DNA of 64,000 nt from Phyto melanocephala (Eukaryota; Arthropoda; Insecta; Diptera; Rhinophoridae), in contig OW799234.1 in the NCBI GenBank assembly GCA_941918925.1, positions 135,078,895-135,142,894 on the forward strand, read 5' to 3'. The notes beneath the pieces were generated by a model. The model was not told the DNA's origin, did not search any database, and saw only the letters and a list, made by a program, of their open reading frames with translations. Within the stretch, counting starts at the first letter, position 1. Each line of letters opens with the position of its first letter. Shown one piece after another: positions 24,911-34,728 of the stretch. Made by a program: the position numbers and the translations under genes.

Positions 24911-25822
24911 AAATAGAAGCAAATACTTCCGTCTACCAGATCACAACACTATTTTTCAGGCTGAGATCATGGCGATTACGGAAGGAATTAAATGGATAAA
25001 GGAAACGAATAGCAAAACCCCGATTCGTATCTTTACGGATGGCCAATCAGTGATTAAGACATTGAGAAAGGAGAAAGTTGAATCCCGGAACGTTTTGCAA
25101 TGCAAGAGTGAGATAAACTCATATGCAAATTGTGAACATCTGGAGATAATATGGATACCAAGCCATCACGGGCTGATCGGAAACGAGAAAGCCGACAAAT
25201 TATCCAAAATGGGAGCTCTTCTGAGTACTATAACTTTGGAGAACGCCAAACCCCTTAAACGATTTAAGGATGAACTTAAACGTTGGGCAATGGAAGAACA
25301 TGTCAGAAAATGGCAAAGCACTGATGTCGGTAAGGTGACAAGAATACTCTGGGGTGACCCAAATCTTGGGAAGTCAAAGGAGATTCTGAGACTAAGTAGA
25401 CCTACACTTAGGAAATTAACCGGTGTAATTACAGGTCATACGGAGTTGAGAACTCATCTAGCTCGCATGAGATTATCTGAGGAGACGACATGTAGAGCTT
25501 GCGAGGAAGAGGATGAGACTCTGGTACTCTACCTCTGTCATTGTCCTGCGTTTGGGCATATTAGGCGCGAAAATTTTACAGTGGATACTATGCCGAACTT
25601 GGAATACCTGGGGAACTCGAACTGGAGATCCATAAGGCGTTACATTGAGGGGACTGGTTTCTTGAACTAGTCCGTTATTTATGGGAAATTATGTTTATGT
25701 TTTTTTTGTTTGGGAATTCCGTTTTCCACATGGAGCGCACAACATGCCAACTGGGCATACGTGTATACCTGTCATGGGTTTGGGCTTTTATACCCCTCCT
25801 TTTCAACCTAACCTAACCTAAC
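24911..25822 (+). mobile_element. 5'-truncated non-LTR retrotransposon (LINE)
   Basis: The 3' end of a LINE: RNase H and C-terminal zinc-knuckle coding sequence, a short 3' UTR (25674-25805) and a (CCTAA)n tail. CTAACACA lies on both sides (24903-24910 and 25823-25830) and serves as target duplication, partly overlapping the tail. Truncation at the 5' end and a tail of short repeats are typical of target-primed insertion. The coding sequence is still open, so the insertion is recent. RNase H plus a C-terminal Cys cluster fits the I/Jockey/R1/Loa supergroup; the exact clade is not decided here. Confidence 0.85.
24912..25670 (+). CDS. LINE ORF2 C terminus: RNase H and zinc-knuckle
   Basis: The frame is open from the truncation point through ATG 24969 to TAG at 25668-25670. 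RNase H degrades the RNA strand of the RNA/DNA hybrid during retrotransposition. Counting from the ATG, a Glu in QAEIMAI lies just upstream of it, FTDGQS carries Asp24, and PSHHGLIGNEKAD (64-76) holds His and the last Asp. All acidic positions expected for RNase H are present. A region with CRAC (175-178) and LCHCP (189-193) follows, resembling the C-terminal Cys/His knuckle of these LINEs, although the usual His before the third Cys appears to be Leu. Endonuclease and reverse transcriptase are missing, so the fragment is not autonomous. The ATG is probably internal, not a real start. Confidence 0.85.
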   Translation, partial: NRSKYFRLPDHNTIFQAEIMAITEGIKWIKETNSKTPIRIFTDGQSVIKTLRKEKVESRNVLQCKSEINSYANCEHLEIIWIPSHHGLIGNEKADKLSKMGALLSTITLENAKPLKRFKDELKRWAMEEHVRKWQSTDVGKVTRILWGDPNLGKSKEILRLSRPTLRKLTGVITGHTELRTHLARMRLSEETTCRACEEEDETLVLYLCHCPAFGHIRRENFTVDTMPNLEYLGNSNWRSIRRYIEGTGFLN

Positions 25823-25830
25823 CTAACACA

Positions 25831-26195
25831 CTAACATTTTTCTAAAGTTCCCTATAGACCGCTATAAAACTCACAAATTTATTAAGGTGCAAGTCGTTGT
25901 ATCAGGAGCATAATTTGGTAAAAAATAATAATAAGTTTCTATAAATAAGCCAAAAGCTAAATAACATAAAGTAGATAGAAAGTAGTGTCGATTTGATAAC
26001 CGAAATTAACCATACGTAGTGACTTGTGGATACGCATGTTTTCTATTTTATATAAAAGTTTTACTATTCTTTAAAATATTCGATTAGTTAATGTCACTTT
26101 CGTAACACAATATTGTAATAACACACATAAAAATATTTTTATCTACAAATTCAAGGACATTTAATCAGTAATTTTTTATTTTATATTTTTGGTTA
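25831..26195. other. AT-rich stretch, no gene recognised
   Basis: A short gap between the LINE and the next HINE; nothing visible. Confidence 0.6.
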
Positions 26196-26852
26196 TTTTT
26201 ATACCCTTCACCTGTGGTGGGTGCATATAGCTTTGACATTGCCTTTGCAATTCCTACAATTATTCAGCCATAGAATATAAGATATAATATGCCTCTAGAG
26301 ATATTCGTGAAATACTTTGAATAAAGAGGGCTCTAATCGGTAAAGTTATAGGCAAAATTTCTTTGGAAAATTATATATTCCAAAAATGTACAAACTAAAA
26401 AAAAACCGAGAGCGACAATATTGGTATAAACTGAAAGAACTTGACAAGCGCAATATAAGCACTATAAAAAATTTACATTCGTTTTGTCCGCCACTACAAG
26501 TTTATATATGGGCCAAATCTGGTATTTTAAAATGTAACTTCTTGAACACCCTCAATATTGGTATCAAATAAAAGGGCTTGACCAGTAGAATACAGTAAAT
26601 TGTGAAAAAAGTGTAAAATCCAAGATGGCGTCAAAAACAAAATGCCATAACAAATTATTTTAATCCCATCAATATGATTATCAAATGAAAGGGCTGGACT
26701 AAGTAGTAAAATACAGTTGAATACGTAAAAATTCAAAATCAAAGAAGTCGTCAGAAATAATAAAGAAAAATGGTGTATAAGATGATTAGTACATGATGGT
26801 GAAGGGTATTATTACATACGGTACGGCCGAACATAGCACTCTTACTTGTTTT
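26196..26852 (+). mobile_element. HINE/DINE-1-like element, second subfamily
   Basis: Begins TTTTTATACCCTTCACCTGTG, ends GTGAAGGGTATT, a mutated hairpin (TACGGTACGGCCGAACATAG) and CTCTTACTTGTTTT. The interior differs from copies 1 and 2: it holds two copies of a roughly 117-bp block (AAATAAAAGGGCTTGACCAG near 26565; AAATGAAAGGGCTGGACTAA near 26683), each followed by a CCAAGATGGCGTC-like or decayed equivalent. The same blocks recur in the fragments at 41160 and 60735, defining the subfamily. No coding capacity. Confidence 0.65.
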
Positions 26853-29829
26853 ACATGTAAATGTTACACATGTTATATAAACTGTAAGACACTGCTGTTA
26901 TTAAGATAACAATTAAGTTTTTACGAATAATTTACCAAGTTTTTCGGTATACGCTCGCAATTAATATTTTAATGACATTTGAAAACATTTAATTAAACTT
27001 TTGTTTTAAAACGTGAATATTTACTACTAATTCCTCAAATATTTTTAGAAACGTTTAAACATTTTGTAAGAAATTTAAAATCTTAGTTTGCATAAACTCC
27101 TCTAATTGACAACAAGTTTTAGAACAATTTGCTTTGCGGGTGAAAGGAGCAAACAAATTACGAAAAAAAAACAAAAATTTTCTTTATTTCTATCTGGCAC
27201 ATCTTTAAGCATTATTTATACTTAACCCAGATAACAACCAGTTACTGCCCCTGATGTTTTATTTACAATTTTTACATTTTTCACTTAAAACATCATTACT
27301 TTTACATGAACAAAAACTCAACTCAGTATTTTGCTGTTTGGCTGTGTTTCTATGTTTGTATACAAAAAAAAAACAAATTACTGCAATATCTCTCAGGGAT
27401 ATTATATGGGAGCGCACACAGATACACATACAACTGTATGGGTACAACTGTTTGCGATTGTGTGTTTAAACATTAATGTGTGACGTAGTAACACTACTGG
27501 TAATTGAAATTAGGTCAACACACTCTTAATGTTTGATCACAAAAAAAAAAAAAAATCAAATTCCTTAAAAATACTTCTAATTAGAATCATATCTTTCAAA
27601 GTAAAAAAAAAATATTTTATATGCAGCATCTTTAAACTAGAGTGCACATACATAAATGTTCAACAGTGTTTTTTCTATTATTTGAAACGATGTCTTTGCA
27701 GCTAAAAAAATAAAAAAGTAAACTAAAGAGAAATTGTGCAAATACTTAAAGCTGTTTGTACAAATAAACGTATAATTGTTTGTGTGGACATGTGGCTTAA
27801 AGCTTCTACATTTTGCAGGTTATGGACTTTGTGTATAATATAATTTTTAATTTCAACTTTTCAGTTTTAATAAAAAACTTATTTCAATGAAAAATAAAGC
27901 CTTAGACGTAAAGAACAAATAAAATTAAATCAGGTTAATTTACGGTTTAATTCATTTACGTTTTCAAATATTAACTTTCGTTTACTTTTGTCACCATTCG
28001 TTTTATCGCCATAAAAACAATAAATAGTTGCAGTTAGTTTCAGGAATAAGGTTCCGTTGAGCCATCGTTTTTTTTTTTGTAATTAAAATTTTTACAAACT
28101 ACTATCGTTAGCAAGATAAACGTATGTCTGTAAATTCACCAACTTGTTTTTTTAATTAATAACTTTACAGTATTTAAGTATTTTTCTCAAATACATACGT
28201 ACATGCATACATACATACATACATACATGTATGAGTATTTAATACTAATGTTTTATTTAAAAAAATAAGCATTCAATTAGTTGGCAATCATTTTGTAATA
28301 GATATAATAATGGTATAATGTTCAATGTAGTGTGTGTATGTATTTTAAAAAATATGTAGTAAAAACGTTAGAAAAATAATATTTAAAAGGATGACAGTTG
28401 ACTATAGAACCAAAATTCTTTTTATGTTTACAAATAAGCCCGATATAATTGGGTACTTAATGAACTCAATAGTTGAAACAAGACGTACAAAAAACACATT
28501 TTTTCTTACCAACAGAAGATGGCAAAAAGCGAGAGAAAATAAAAATCTTATAAAGAAATAAATATTAATTTTTACTTTTCTATTACTTCTGTTTTAATTC
28601 AACTAATTGCTGGTGGTGCTAGGCTATTCATAAAAGTTTTTTTTGAATAATTTAACATTTTTCCCCTTTGAAATTGTTTTCGATAAATAGAAAAAGTATT
28701 TGATTTTTTAAAAACTGTAGGTATAATGCAAACCAAATGACATTCAATGTTTGAAAGTTCTTTGAAAACACCTCTTATCATCCTACACATTTCTTGTAGG
28801 AAAGAACTTTTTTTAAATCAAAACTGTAAACAAATCATTTATTTCTACTTTGGCTCTATGATCAAAAGGCAATTTGAGGAAAACAAATAATGCTTTTAAC
28901 TCAAAGCTCAGAATAAGGAAGAAACTATAATTAGAAAAGAAGGCAATTTCGTCTAGGGAATTAGTTTGATTTAAGTTTTCTCTTTTCTAGTATGCATAGA
29001 AGCATTACGTGCAATTGTGCCATAATATTTGTCAAAGCTACAATTAAAATGAATTGTCAACATTTTGTTCGTGCATTTAAGCTATGAACAGGTTAAAAAA
29101 AAGAAGTACGACAACAATTTTGAAAAGTTTTTCCTATTTCCTTATGCATAGATGAATTTTTATTTATATGTACTACACATGACTTGCTGTTTGTAAATGA
29201 CACAAAATTGCACTCTAACAAACACAAACGTAATGAACAATCATTTTTATACATTGTCTTTTCTTGTGAGTTGTTTTTTGTCTGTTTGTTATTTTGTTAT
29301 TTTTGTAATGATAAAACATCAGCAAATAATTGTATAAAAGAGTAATACACACATACATACAAGCATATTACTATACGTGATAGACACATCCTTTTTGAAC
29401 ACTATTTTATTGTTTTGTTGAACTCGTACTATTTCGTTTCCATGTTGATGTTGTTGTTTTTTTTTTAGTTTAGTTTTTGCTGACAGACCACTTGTCTTAA
29501 ACATTTTTCTCATTTGTCTTCTTTTTCTAGTTTCTTCATTTACTTATTCTTCCTTTCATTCATTTTATTTTATTATGCAAGAGCTATTTTAAAATCACTT
29601 ACATAGCAACAAACAGCTTTACTTATGTATTCCATTAGTGATTTTTTATGCAATTATTTTACACAAAAGATGATACGAAACTTCAATTTTAATTATCATT
29701 AACAAGCACACAGTGCAGGATAAAAATGTTAAAAAAAATATAAAAAAATTTATAAATAGTTTCAGTCACGAATGAAATTGATTAAACAGATTAAAAGAAA
29801 AAACAAAATTATTTACTGCATGTGAAAAA
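26853..29829. other. AT-rich stretch, no gene recognised
   Basis: Poly-A/T-rich; frames on both strands are short and uninformative. It contains the (ACAT)n run listed separately. It ends at the target duplication of a SINE (29830-29841). Confidence 0.5.
28192..28230. repeat. (ACAT)n microsatellite
   Basis: About nine tetranucleotide units with two early interruptions. Confidence 0.85.
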
Positions 29830-29842
29830 GTATTAAGTATAG

Positions 29843-29976
29843 TATTATGATTTCACTTTAATCTTTTATTTAATTATCTTAAATCAATTATGTACATATG
29901 TTGAACTTCATTTCATAATCTCCTTTTCTCAAGCTACCAGATTGACCATTCTTGTAATTTTTAAGTGGTGCCAACA
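29843..29976 (-). repeat. 3' LTR of the gypsy element
   Basis: 134 bp, starting TGTTGGCACCACTT on the minus strand and ending CATAATA. Identical base for base with the other LTR as far as I can read. Next to it lies the target duplication TATAG. Confidence 0.95.
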
Positions 29977-29988
29977 CCTTCCCTTCTT
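29977..29988 (-). other. Polypurine tract of the gypsy element
   Basis: AAGAAGGGAAGG on the minus strand lies directly before the 3' LTR, where plus-strand DNA synthesis is primed. Confidence 0.8.
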
Positions 29989-29990
29989 AG

Positions 29991-32804
29991 TTAGTTCCTC
30001 GAAGGACTAAACCTTTGCACAGGTCGGCGTTCCCTGGTTGATCTTCGCAGTGTTGGAGTCCCAGGATCATCATGGTTGCGTAAAACTTCTTTTTTTATTG
30101 GTACATCACCGTTGGACCCTTGCACCTCATTATTTTCAAAACCTTGGACCTCATTATTTTCGATTGGATATTGTTCCTCAGCTATAATGACTTCTGGGAA
30201 GCAATCAATTCCTATGCTTGGTTTACGAAAGCTTGATGGTAAATATTCGCTGTTTCTTAAGCGCAACTGATTTGTGTGTGAACGGATCAGTCTGCCGTTA
30301 TCAAGAACCACATTATAAATTACGTTACCTCTTCGTTCAACTATTGTACCAGGTTTCCAGGCAAATTTGTTGTTGTGTACATAAGTGCTGGCATATACTT
30401 TGTCTCCTGCAGTAAACTCTTTTTTAATAACGCCGTGTTTCTTATCATATTGTTGCTTCATATGTTTGACATTATCAGTTGTATTAACTGTAACCTGATG
30501 TATTGGTGGTGGATGAAGGAGATCTAAATGTATGCGCATTTTTCTGTTGTATAAGAGTTCTGCGGGTGATTTATTGTTGATGCAGTAACGATTTGGTGTA
30601 GAACGATAACACTGCAGGAAAGTTTGCAAGTTGTCCTGTATATTACCCTCCTCTTTAAGCTTTTTCAGTGCTCTTTTGAATGTGTCGACAAATCGCTCCG
30701 CTTGTCCATTTGACATAGGGTAATATGGACTTGAAAAAAAATGTTGAATACCTCTAGATTCGGTAAATTCTTGAAATTGTGAACTTTTAAACTGTGTTCC
30801 ATTGTCGGAAACAATTGTGTTGGGCAGTCCATGTCTGGAGAATATTTCATTTAAAATATCAATTGTTTGTTGGGTAGTTATAGATCTTGTTGGAACAATT
30901 TCTGGCCATTTTGAGAGGGAGTCGACCACAACTAAGAAATAAAACCCTTCAATTGGCCCAGCGTAATCGATGTGAATGCGTTCCCATACGTTCCCCGGTG
31001 TTGGCCAAGGACTGAGTGCTGTTTTTGTTGGCATTTTTGCCGCTGAGGCGCATTGATTACACTGTTGCACAAACATTTTTATGTCCTGATCAATGCCAGG
31101 CCAAAACACATAGCTACGGGCGATAGATTTGGTGCGTTCGATTCCTGGATGCCCTTTATGAAGATCTTTTAAAATATGACTGCGGTATATTTTGGGTACC
31201 ACGATACGTTCTCCGACCATGACACAATCTTTGATGATAGTGATTGTATCTTTCCGTTGGAAATATGATTTCAGCTCATCGTCATTGTCGATATTGCTTG
31301 GCCAACCCTTTTGATAATATTGTTTTATGGAGCGTAGAGTTGGGTCCTTGTCCGATTCATCTTTTATCATCTTATGTGTTATAGGTAGTTTTGCAAGATT
31401 ACTAACCAAAACTTGATTTACTGCGTTTTCGAGTTGTATTGAGGCGATTACAAATTCGTCAGAATCGGTGTTCTGCTTGTTAATAAGTCGTGATAGAACG
31501 TCGGCGTAGACAAAACTGCTGGTTGATTCAAAGCAGATTTCAAAATCGTAGGCTAATAACTTTGCTGCCCACCTTTGAAGTCGGTTGGCTTGGTGCGAAC
31601 TTATGCCTTTCTTTTTCCCAAAAATTGCTATCAGGGGTTTGTGGTCAGTTTTTAATTTGAACTTTCTGCCAAAAATCATTTTGTGAAATTTTGTTGTTGC
31701 AAAAATGAGAGCCAAAGCTTCCTTTTCAATTTGGCTATATGATTTTTCTGCTGCAGTCAGAGACCTGGAGGCATGTGAAATCGCTTTGATCGACCCATCT
31801 TCAAACTCGTGAAAGATACACGCTCCTAATCCGTAATTTGATGCATCTGCTGCAACTATAATATTTTTACTCGGATCATAATGAGTTAGCAATAAGTCAG
31901 ACATTATTATGTCTTTTAATGCCATGAAACTACTACGACGCTTAGCATTCCATTGCCATTGTGTGTTTGCTTTTAATAGTTCATCTAGGGGGCCTCGGTG
32001 CTTGTGCATTTTGTCGACGAATTTACCATAAAAGTTTACTGCACCAAGGAAAAAACGTAGTTCGGAAACATTATTTGGTTCCGGCATGTTGTAAATAGCT
32101 TCTGCCCGGATAGGATTTGGTTTAATGCCATCTTTATTTATTTTGTAACCCAGATAATCTATTTCTTGAGTAGAGAAATTGCACTTTTCAAATTTCAATT
32201 TAAAACCGTATTCTTGAATGCGTTGTAAAACTTTAATCAGATTTGCATCATGCTCTTCTTGATTTTTTCCAGACACAAATATATCATCTATGTACGCTGC
32301 CGTGCCCTGCAAACCTGCAAGCATTGTGTCCATAATTTGTTGGAAAATTATAGGAAATGTTTTAACGCCAAAAACCATTCGATTATATCGAAATAAACCC
32401 ATATGTGTATTAATGGTCAAGAGGTGTTTTGATTGTTCATTTACTTCTATTTGTAAAAATGCATCGGCCAAATCGATGTGGCTAAAAACTTTGGCATTAG
32501 CCATTTTTGAGAAAATGTCATTTGGAAGAGGTAAAGGATATTGATGCATTTCAAGAGCATCATTGAGGCCGGTTGAAAAATCTGCACATAAACGAATGCG
32601 TCCATCACTTTTCCTGATGACTACTACTGGTGCTGCCCATTCCGTATAGTTGACTGGGGAAATAATGTTGGCGTCTTGTAGTCTATGTAATTCGTCTTCT
32701 ACCAGATGTCGAACTGCATATGCCACTGGTCGGGGAGGACGAAAAATAGGTTGCTTATCTGGCTTCACCACCAGATTAGCTGTTGTTTTGCTACACAACC
32801 CCAT
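29991..32804 (-). CDS. gypsy Pol: reverse transcriptase, RNase H, integrase
   Basis: 937 codons, uninterrupted. In order: reverse transcriptase (about 20-240) with SHIDLADAF (Asp111) and the active-site YIDD (171-174); RNase H (about 310-440) with AADAS (Asp320), KEAL and TDHKP, ending YADVLSRL; integrase zinc domain (about 545-590) with HKGHPG and CNQC; integrase core with IDYAGP (Asp613), SDNGTQF (Asp667) and the Glu of NGQAERF (703). The C terminus carries a duplicated ENNEVQG and a basic tail. All catalytic residues are present, so the protein looks functional. The first Met is probably internal: upstream sequence in this frame (SDIFDGKMGLC) continues the family's N-terminal segment, which is joined to the protease only through a frame change. 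Confidence 0.95.
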   Translation of the reverse strand: MGLCSKTTANLVVKPDKQPIFRPPRPVAYAVRHLVEDELHRLQDANIISPVNYTEWAAPVVVIRKSDGRIRLCADFSTGLNDALEMHQYPLPLPNDIFSKMANAKVFSHIDLADAFLQIEVNEQSKHLLTINTHMGLFRYNRMVFGVKTFPIIFQQIMDTMLAGLQGTAAYIDDIFVSGKNQEEHDANLIKVLQRIQEYGFKLKFEKCNFSTQEIDYLGYKINKDGIKPNPIRAEAIYNMPEPNNVSELRFFLGAVNFYGKFVDKMHKHRGPLDELLKANTQWQWNAKRRSSFMALKDIIMSDLLLTHYDPSKNIIVAADASNYGLGACIFHEFEDGSIKAISHASRSLTAAEKSYSQIEKEALALIFATTKFHKMIFGRKFKLKTDHKPLIAIFGKKKGISSHQANRLQRWAAKLLAYDFEICFESTSSFVYADVLSRLINKQNTDSDEFVIASIQLENAVNQVLVSNLAKLPITHKMIKDESDKDPTLRSIKQYYQKGWPSNIDNDDELKSYFQRKDTITIIKDCVMVGERIVVPKIYRSHILKDLHKGHPGIERTKSIARSYVFWPGIDQDIKMFVQQCNQCASAAKMPTKTALSPWPTPGNVWERIHIDYAGPIEGFYFLVVVDSLSKWPEIVPTRSITTQQTIDILNEIFSRHGLPNTIVSDNGTQFKSSQFQEFTESRGIQHFFSSPYYPMSNGQAERFVDTFKRALKKLKEEGNIQDNLQTFLQCYRSTPNRYCINNKSPAELLYNRKMRIHLDLLHPPPIHQVTVNTTDNVKHMKQQYDKKHGVIKKEFTAGDKVYASTYVHNNKFAWKPGTIVERRGNVIYNVVLDNGRLIRSHTNQLRLRNSEYLPSSFRKPSIGIDCFPEVIIAEEQYPIENNEVQGFENNEVQGSNGDVPIKKEVLRNHDDPGTPTLRRSTRERRPVQRFSPSRN

Positions 32805-32811
32805 TTTCCCA

Positions 32812-33849
32812 TCAAAGATGTCTGAAAAAGTTTTTTTTGAGATTTATTAGATTGGTGTTTTCTTTTTTTATACTTCCCTGATTAAATGCAATGGAGTTAC
32901 AAATGCTGTTGATGGGCATGTCATTTAAATGTAGTGCGTTAATCCAATCAAGGCCAAGGACGTTTAAATTTCTTATTGATGTGACATAACCTGTTGTGGT
33001 GATGTTTTTGTCAAGAAAAGTTACATTACAATCAAATTGACCAATCAGGGGTAAATTCCCCGTTGCACTGCGAGCGGTTTGTGTTACAGCTTGTAAATTT
33101 GATTTGTGAAGTTCGTTGAAAATATTTTCTGTCACAATTGTTATGTCTGACGCAGTGTCAAGCTGAAGCTTTACATCTTTTTCATTGATTTTAACTGTCA
33201 CATATTTTCTCAATGAACTATTTATAGTATTACATGTGAAAATACCCTTTGCCTCTGCTTTGGAGCTGTTTGTAGGTTTAAACTGATTTTTAGTGCTTTT
33301 GGCTTTGAAGCAATAACCCTCTTTGTGTCCTACCTTGTTACATTCTTGACACTTGTGATTTTTGTGTGGGCAAAGACGGGCGTAGTGCATGCTTCCGCAA
33401 AACCAGCATGGCGAGTTTGGTTTGCTGTTGCCCTTGGTGTTGTTCTTGTCTAGTTGCAACCGATGAACTTGATTATCACCATGCGGCTTTTCAATGAGAG
33501 CTGTATCAGCTTTTAGATTGATGATTCTTTGACACTCTCTTGATAAAATATCAAGGGTGATGGTGCTCGACTCACTATCTAATTTACTTAAAAGTTTTGT
33601 TCGCACATCAAAATCATCTGTTGACTTAAGGCCCATTACGAATATTAGACACTTAAATTGGTCCAAAGTAAGATCTGTTAGCTTAAAATGCTCACACTGT
33701 TTATTAACAACTCCCGTGTATGAAATAAAATCCATGAGTGGATCTTTTGTTATTTGAAGACAATTGAAGCGAGTGTTAAAAATTGAGATTTGGCTTCCAA
33801 ACAACTGTTTTAGTTTCTCTACTGTTTCCTTGAAACTAAAGTCTCTAGA
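32812..33849 (-). CDS. gypsy Gag C terminus and protease
   Basis: The frame is open from just after the stop of the first gag segment. From the first listed codon at 33804: capsid-like sequence (1-110), two zinc knuckles CWFCGSMHYARLC (133-145) and CQECNKVGHKEGYC (152-165), then an aspartic protease with LQLDTASDITIV (active Asp216) and the second landmark NVLGLDWI. The zinc knuckles bind element RNA; the protease cuts the polyprotein. The frame is shifted by +1 relative to the upstream gag segment, and pol is shifted +1 again relative to this frame, just after a run of eight A (minus strand; 32831-32838). The TGA stop lies inside the sequence that pol reads as SDIFDG. Confidence 0.9.
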   Translation of the reverse strand, partial: SRDFSFKETVEKLKQLFGSQISIFNTRFNCLQITKDPLMDFISYTGVVNKQCEHFKLTDLTLDQFKCLIFVMGLKSTDDFDVRTKLLSKLDSESSTITLDILSRECQRIINLKADTALIEKPHGDNQVHRLQLDKNNTKGNSKPNSPCWFCGSMHYARLCPHKNHKCQECNKVGHKEGYCFKAKSTKNQFKPTNSSKAEAKGIFTCNTINSSLRKYVTVKINEKDVKLQLDTASDITIVTENIFNELHKSNLQAVTQTARSATGNLPLIGQFDCNVTFLDKNITTTGYVTSIRNLNVLGLDWINALHLNDMPINSICNSIAFNQGSIKKENTNLINLKKNFFRHL

Positions 33850-34219
33850 GTGTTTTGTAATTTATGTATTTTTCATGCACTATTGTATTCAACTTCCGTA
33901 ACAAGAGTCTGACCTTTGCTGCATCATCTAACTTGTTTGCATCTATTTCAAACAAATCCTCATACCTCGCGTACCATGAGTCAAAAGTGAGGTTAAGGTC
34001 GACATCATAGCAAAATTCGCATATATTGGATGCAAGTGCTTCAAGAACAAACTCGTTGCCCGTATTAACTTTAGGTAAGGAATCGGCGGATGATGTTGAA
34101 GCTGCTGCCTCCTTGGAAAGTATTTTTGACATCAATTGATGCAATGCCACATTGTCTTGGTGATTTTGTTTTTGCTGAGCTTGCATTTGCTCTAACAAAG
34201 CCTTGATGCTTTCGTCCAT
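33845..34219 (-). CDS. gypsy Gag N terminus
   Basis: 124 codons from ATG 34219, about 55 bases after the 5' LTR. Gln-rich N terminus (MQAQQKQNHQDN), then capsid-like sequence with FDSWYARYEDLFE and AAKVRLLLRKL, which is conserved in Gag of this group of elements. It ends at a TAG created in this frame while the protein sequence visibly continues in the +1 frame (SRDFSFKETVEKLK). That makes the break a frameshift within Gag, not a natural gene boundary. Confidence 0.85.
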   Translation of the reverse strand: MDESIKALLEQMQAQQKQNHQDNVALHQLMSKILSKEAAASTSSADSLPKVNTGNEFVLEALASNICEFCYDVDLNLTFDSWYARYEDLFEIDANKLDDAAKVRLLLRKLNTIVHEKYINYKTL

Positions 34220-34253
34220 GGTGCTTGCACTTTATACAATTTTAATTGTTTTT

Positions 34254-34274
34254 CGTTTTTACCCTCGTCGCCAA
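34254..34274 (-). other. Primer-binding region of the gypsy element
   Basis: TTGGCGACGAGGGTAAAAAC directly follows the 5' LTR on the minus strand. Its position makes it the tRNA primer site. Which tRNA pairs with it I cannot tell without a search. Confidence 0.6.
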
Positions 34275-34408
34275 TATTATGATTTCACTTTAATCTTTTA
34301 TTTAATTATCTTAAATCAATTATGTACATATGTTGAACTTCATTTCATAATCTCCTTTTCTCAAGCTACCAGATTGACCATTCTTGTAATTTTTAAGTGG
34401 TGCCAACA
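34275..34408 (-). repeat. 5' LTR of the gypsy element
   Basis: Identical to 29843-29976. Flanked outside by TATAG (34409-34413). Confidence 0.95.
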
Positions 34409-34633
34409 TATAGGTTAGGTTAGGTTAGGTAGAAAAGGCAGCTGTTGTGCAGCTCACTTGGGTCTATTATATTGATACCTTTGTGTTACCTGAGCAGAAT
34501 AGTAAGAATAGAATAGAAAATAGAGAAGAGAAGCAGACAAGTCCAGAGTCTCTGGCGGGAATCGAACCCGCAACCCCCAAACTAGCGGATCAGCACACTA
34601 CTGACTAGTCCACCGGGGCACACAGTATGTGTA
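34409..34633 (-). mobile_element. tRNA-derived SINE, copy 3 (CCTAA-tail type), host of the gypsy insertion
   Basis: Minus-strand order: a head with GGTGGACTAGTCAGTAGTG and GGGTTCGATTCCCGCC (perfect B box), a pyrimidine-rich middle, a module with AGACCCAAGTGAGCTGCACA and CAGCTGCC, and a tail TACCTAACCTAACCTAACCTA. The SINE's 12-bp target duplication GTATTAAGTATA is found at 34634-34645 and, on the far side of the gypsy element, at 29830-29841. The gypsy therefore landed at the junction of the SINE tail and its target duplication. The 3' module differs from copies 1 and 2. Confidence 0.9.
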
Positions 34634-34728
34634 GTATTAAGTATAAGTATTAAATATAAATTTGAGATTGTTTTAACTCGTCAGAACACAAAAATGAAAT
34701 TTAAAAAATGTATCCTTTTTTATGCTTC

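Larger units (their letters stand above)
29843..34408 (-). mobile_element. Ty3/gypsy LTR retrotransposon, 4566 bp
   Basis: A complete LTR element on the minus strand. Identical 134-bp LTRs, a 5-bp target duplication TATAG (29838-29842, 34409-34413), a primer-binding region after the 5' LTR, gag, protease, reverse transcriptase, RNase H, integrase, and a polypurine tract before the 3' LTR. There is no envelope gene. Domain order and the integrase-last arrangement are those of Ty3/gypsy. The reverse transcriptase start (LCADFSTGLNDALE) resembles the K02A2.6/CsRn1-type elements. The two reading-frame breaks are described under the ORFs. It sits in the tail of a SINE. Confidence 0.95.

Noticed and set aside
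30076..30850. Plus- and minus-strand frames overlapping gypsy pol
   Set aside because: Shadows of the pol gene in other frames.
32831..32838. A AAA AAC slippery heptamer before gypsy pol (minus strand), suggesting -1 frameshifting
   Set aside because: The heptamer is in the right register, but pol lies in the +1 frame, so a -1 slip would not reach it.
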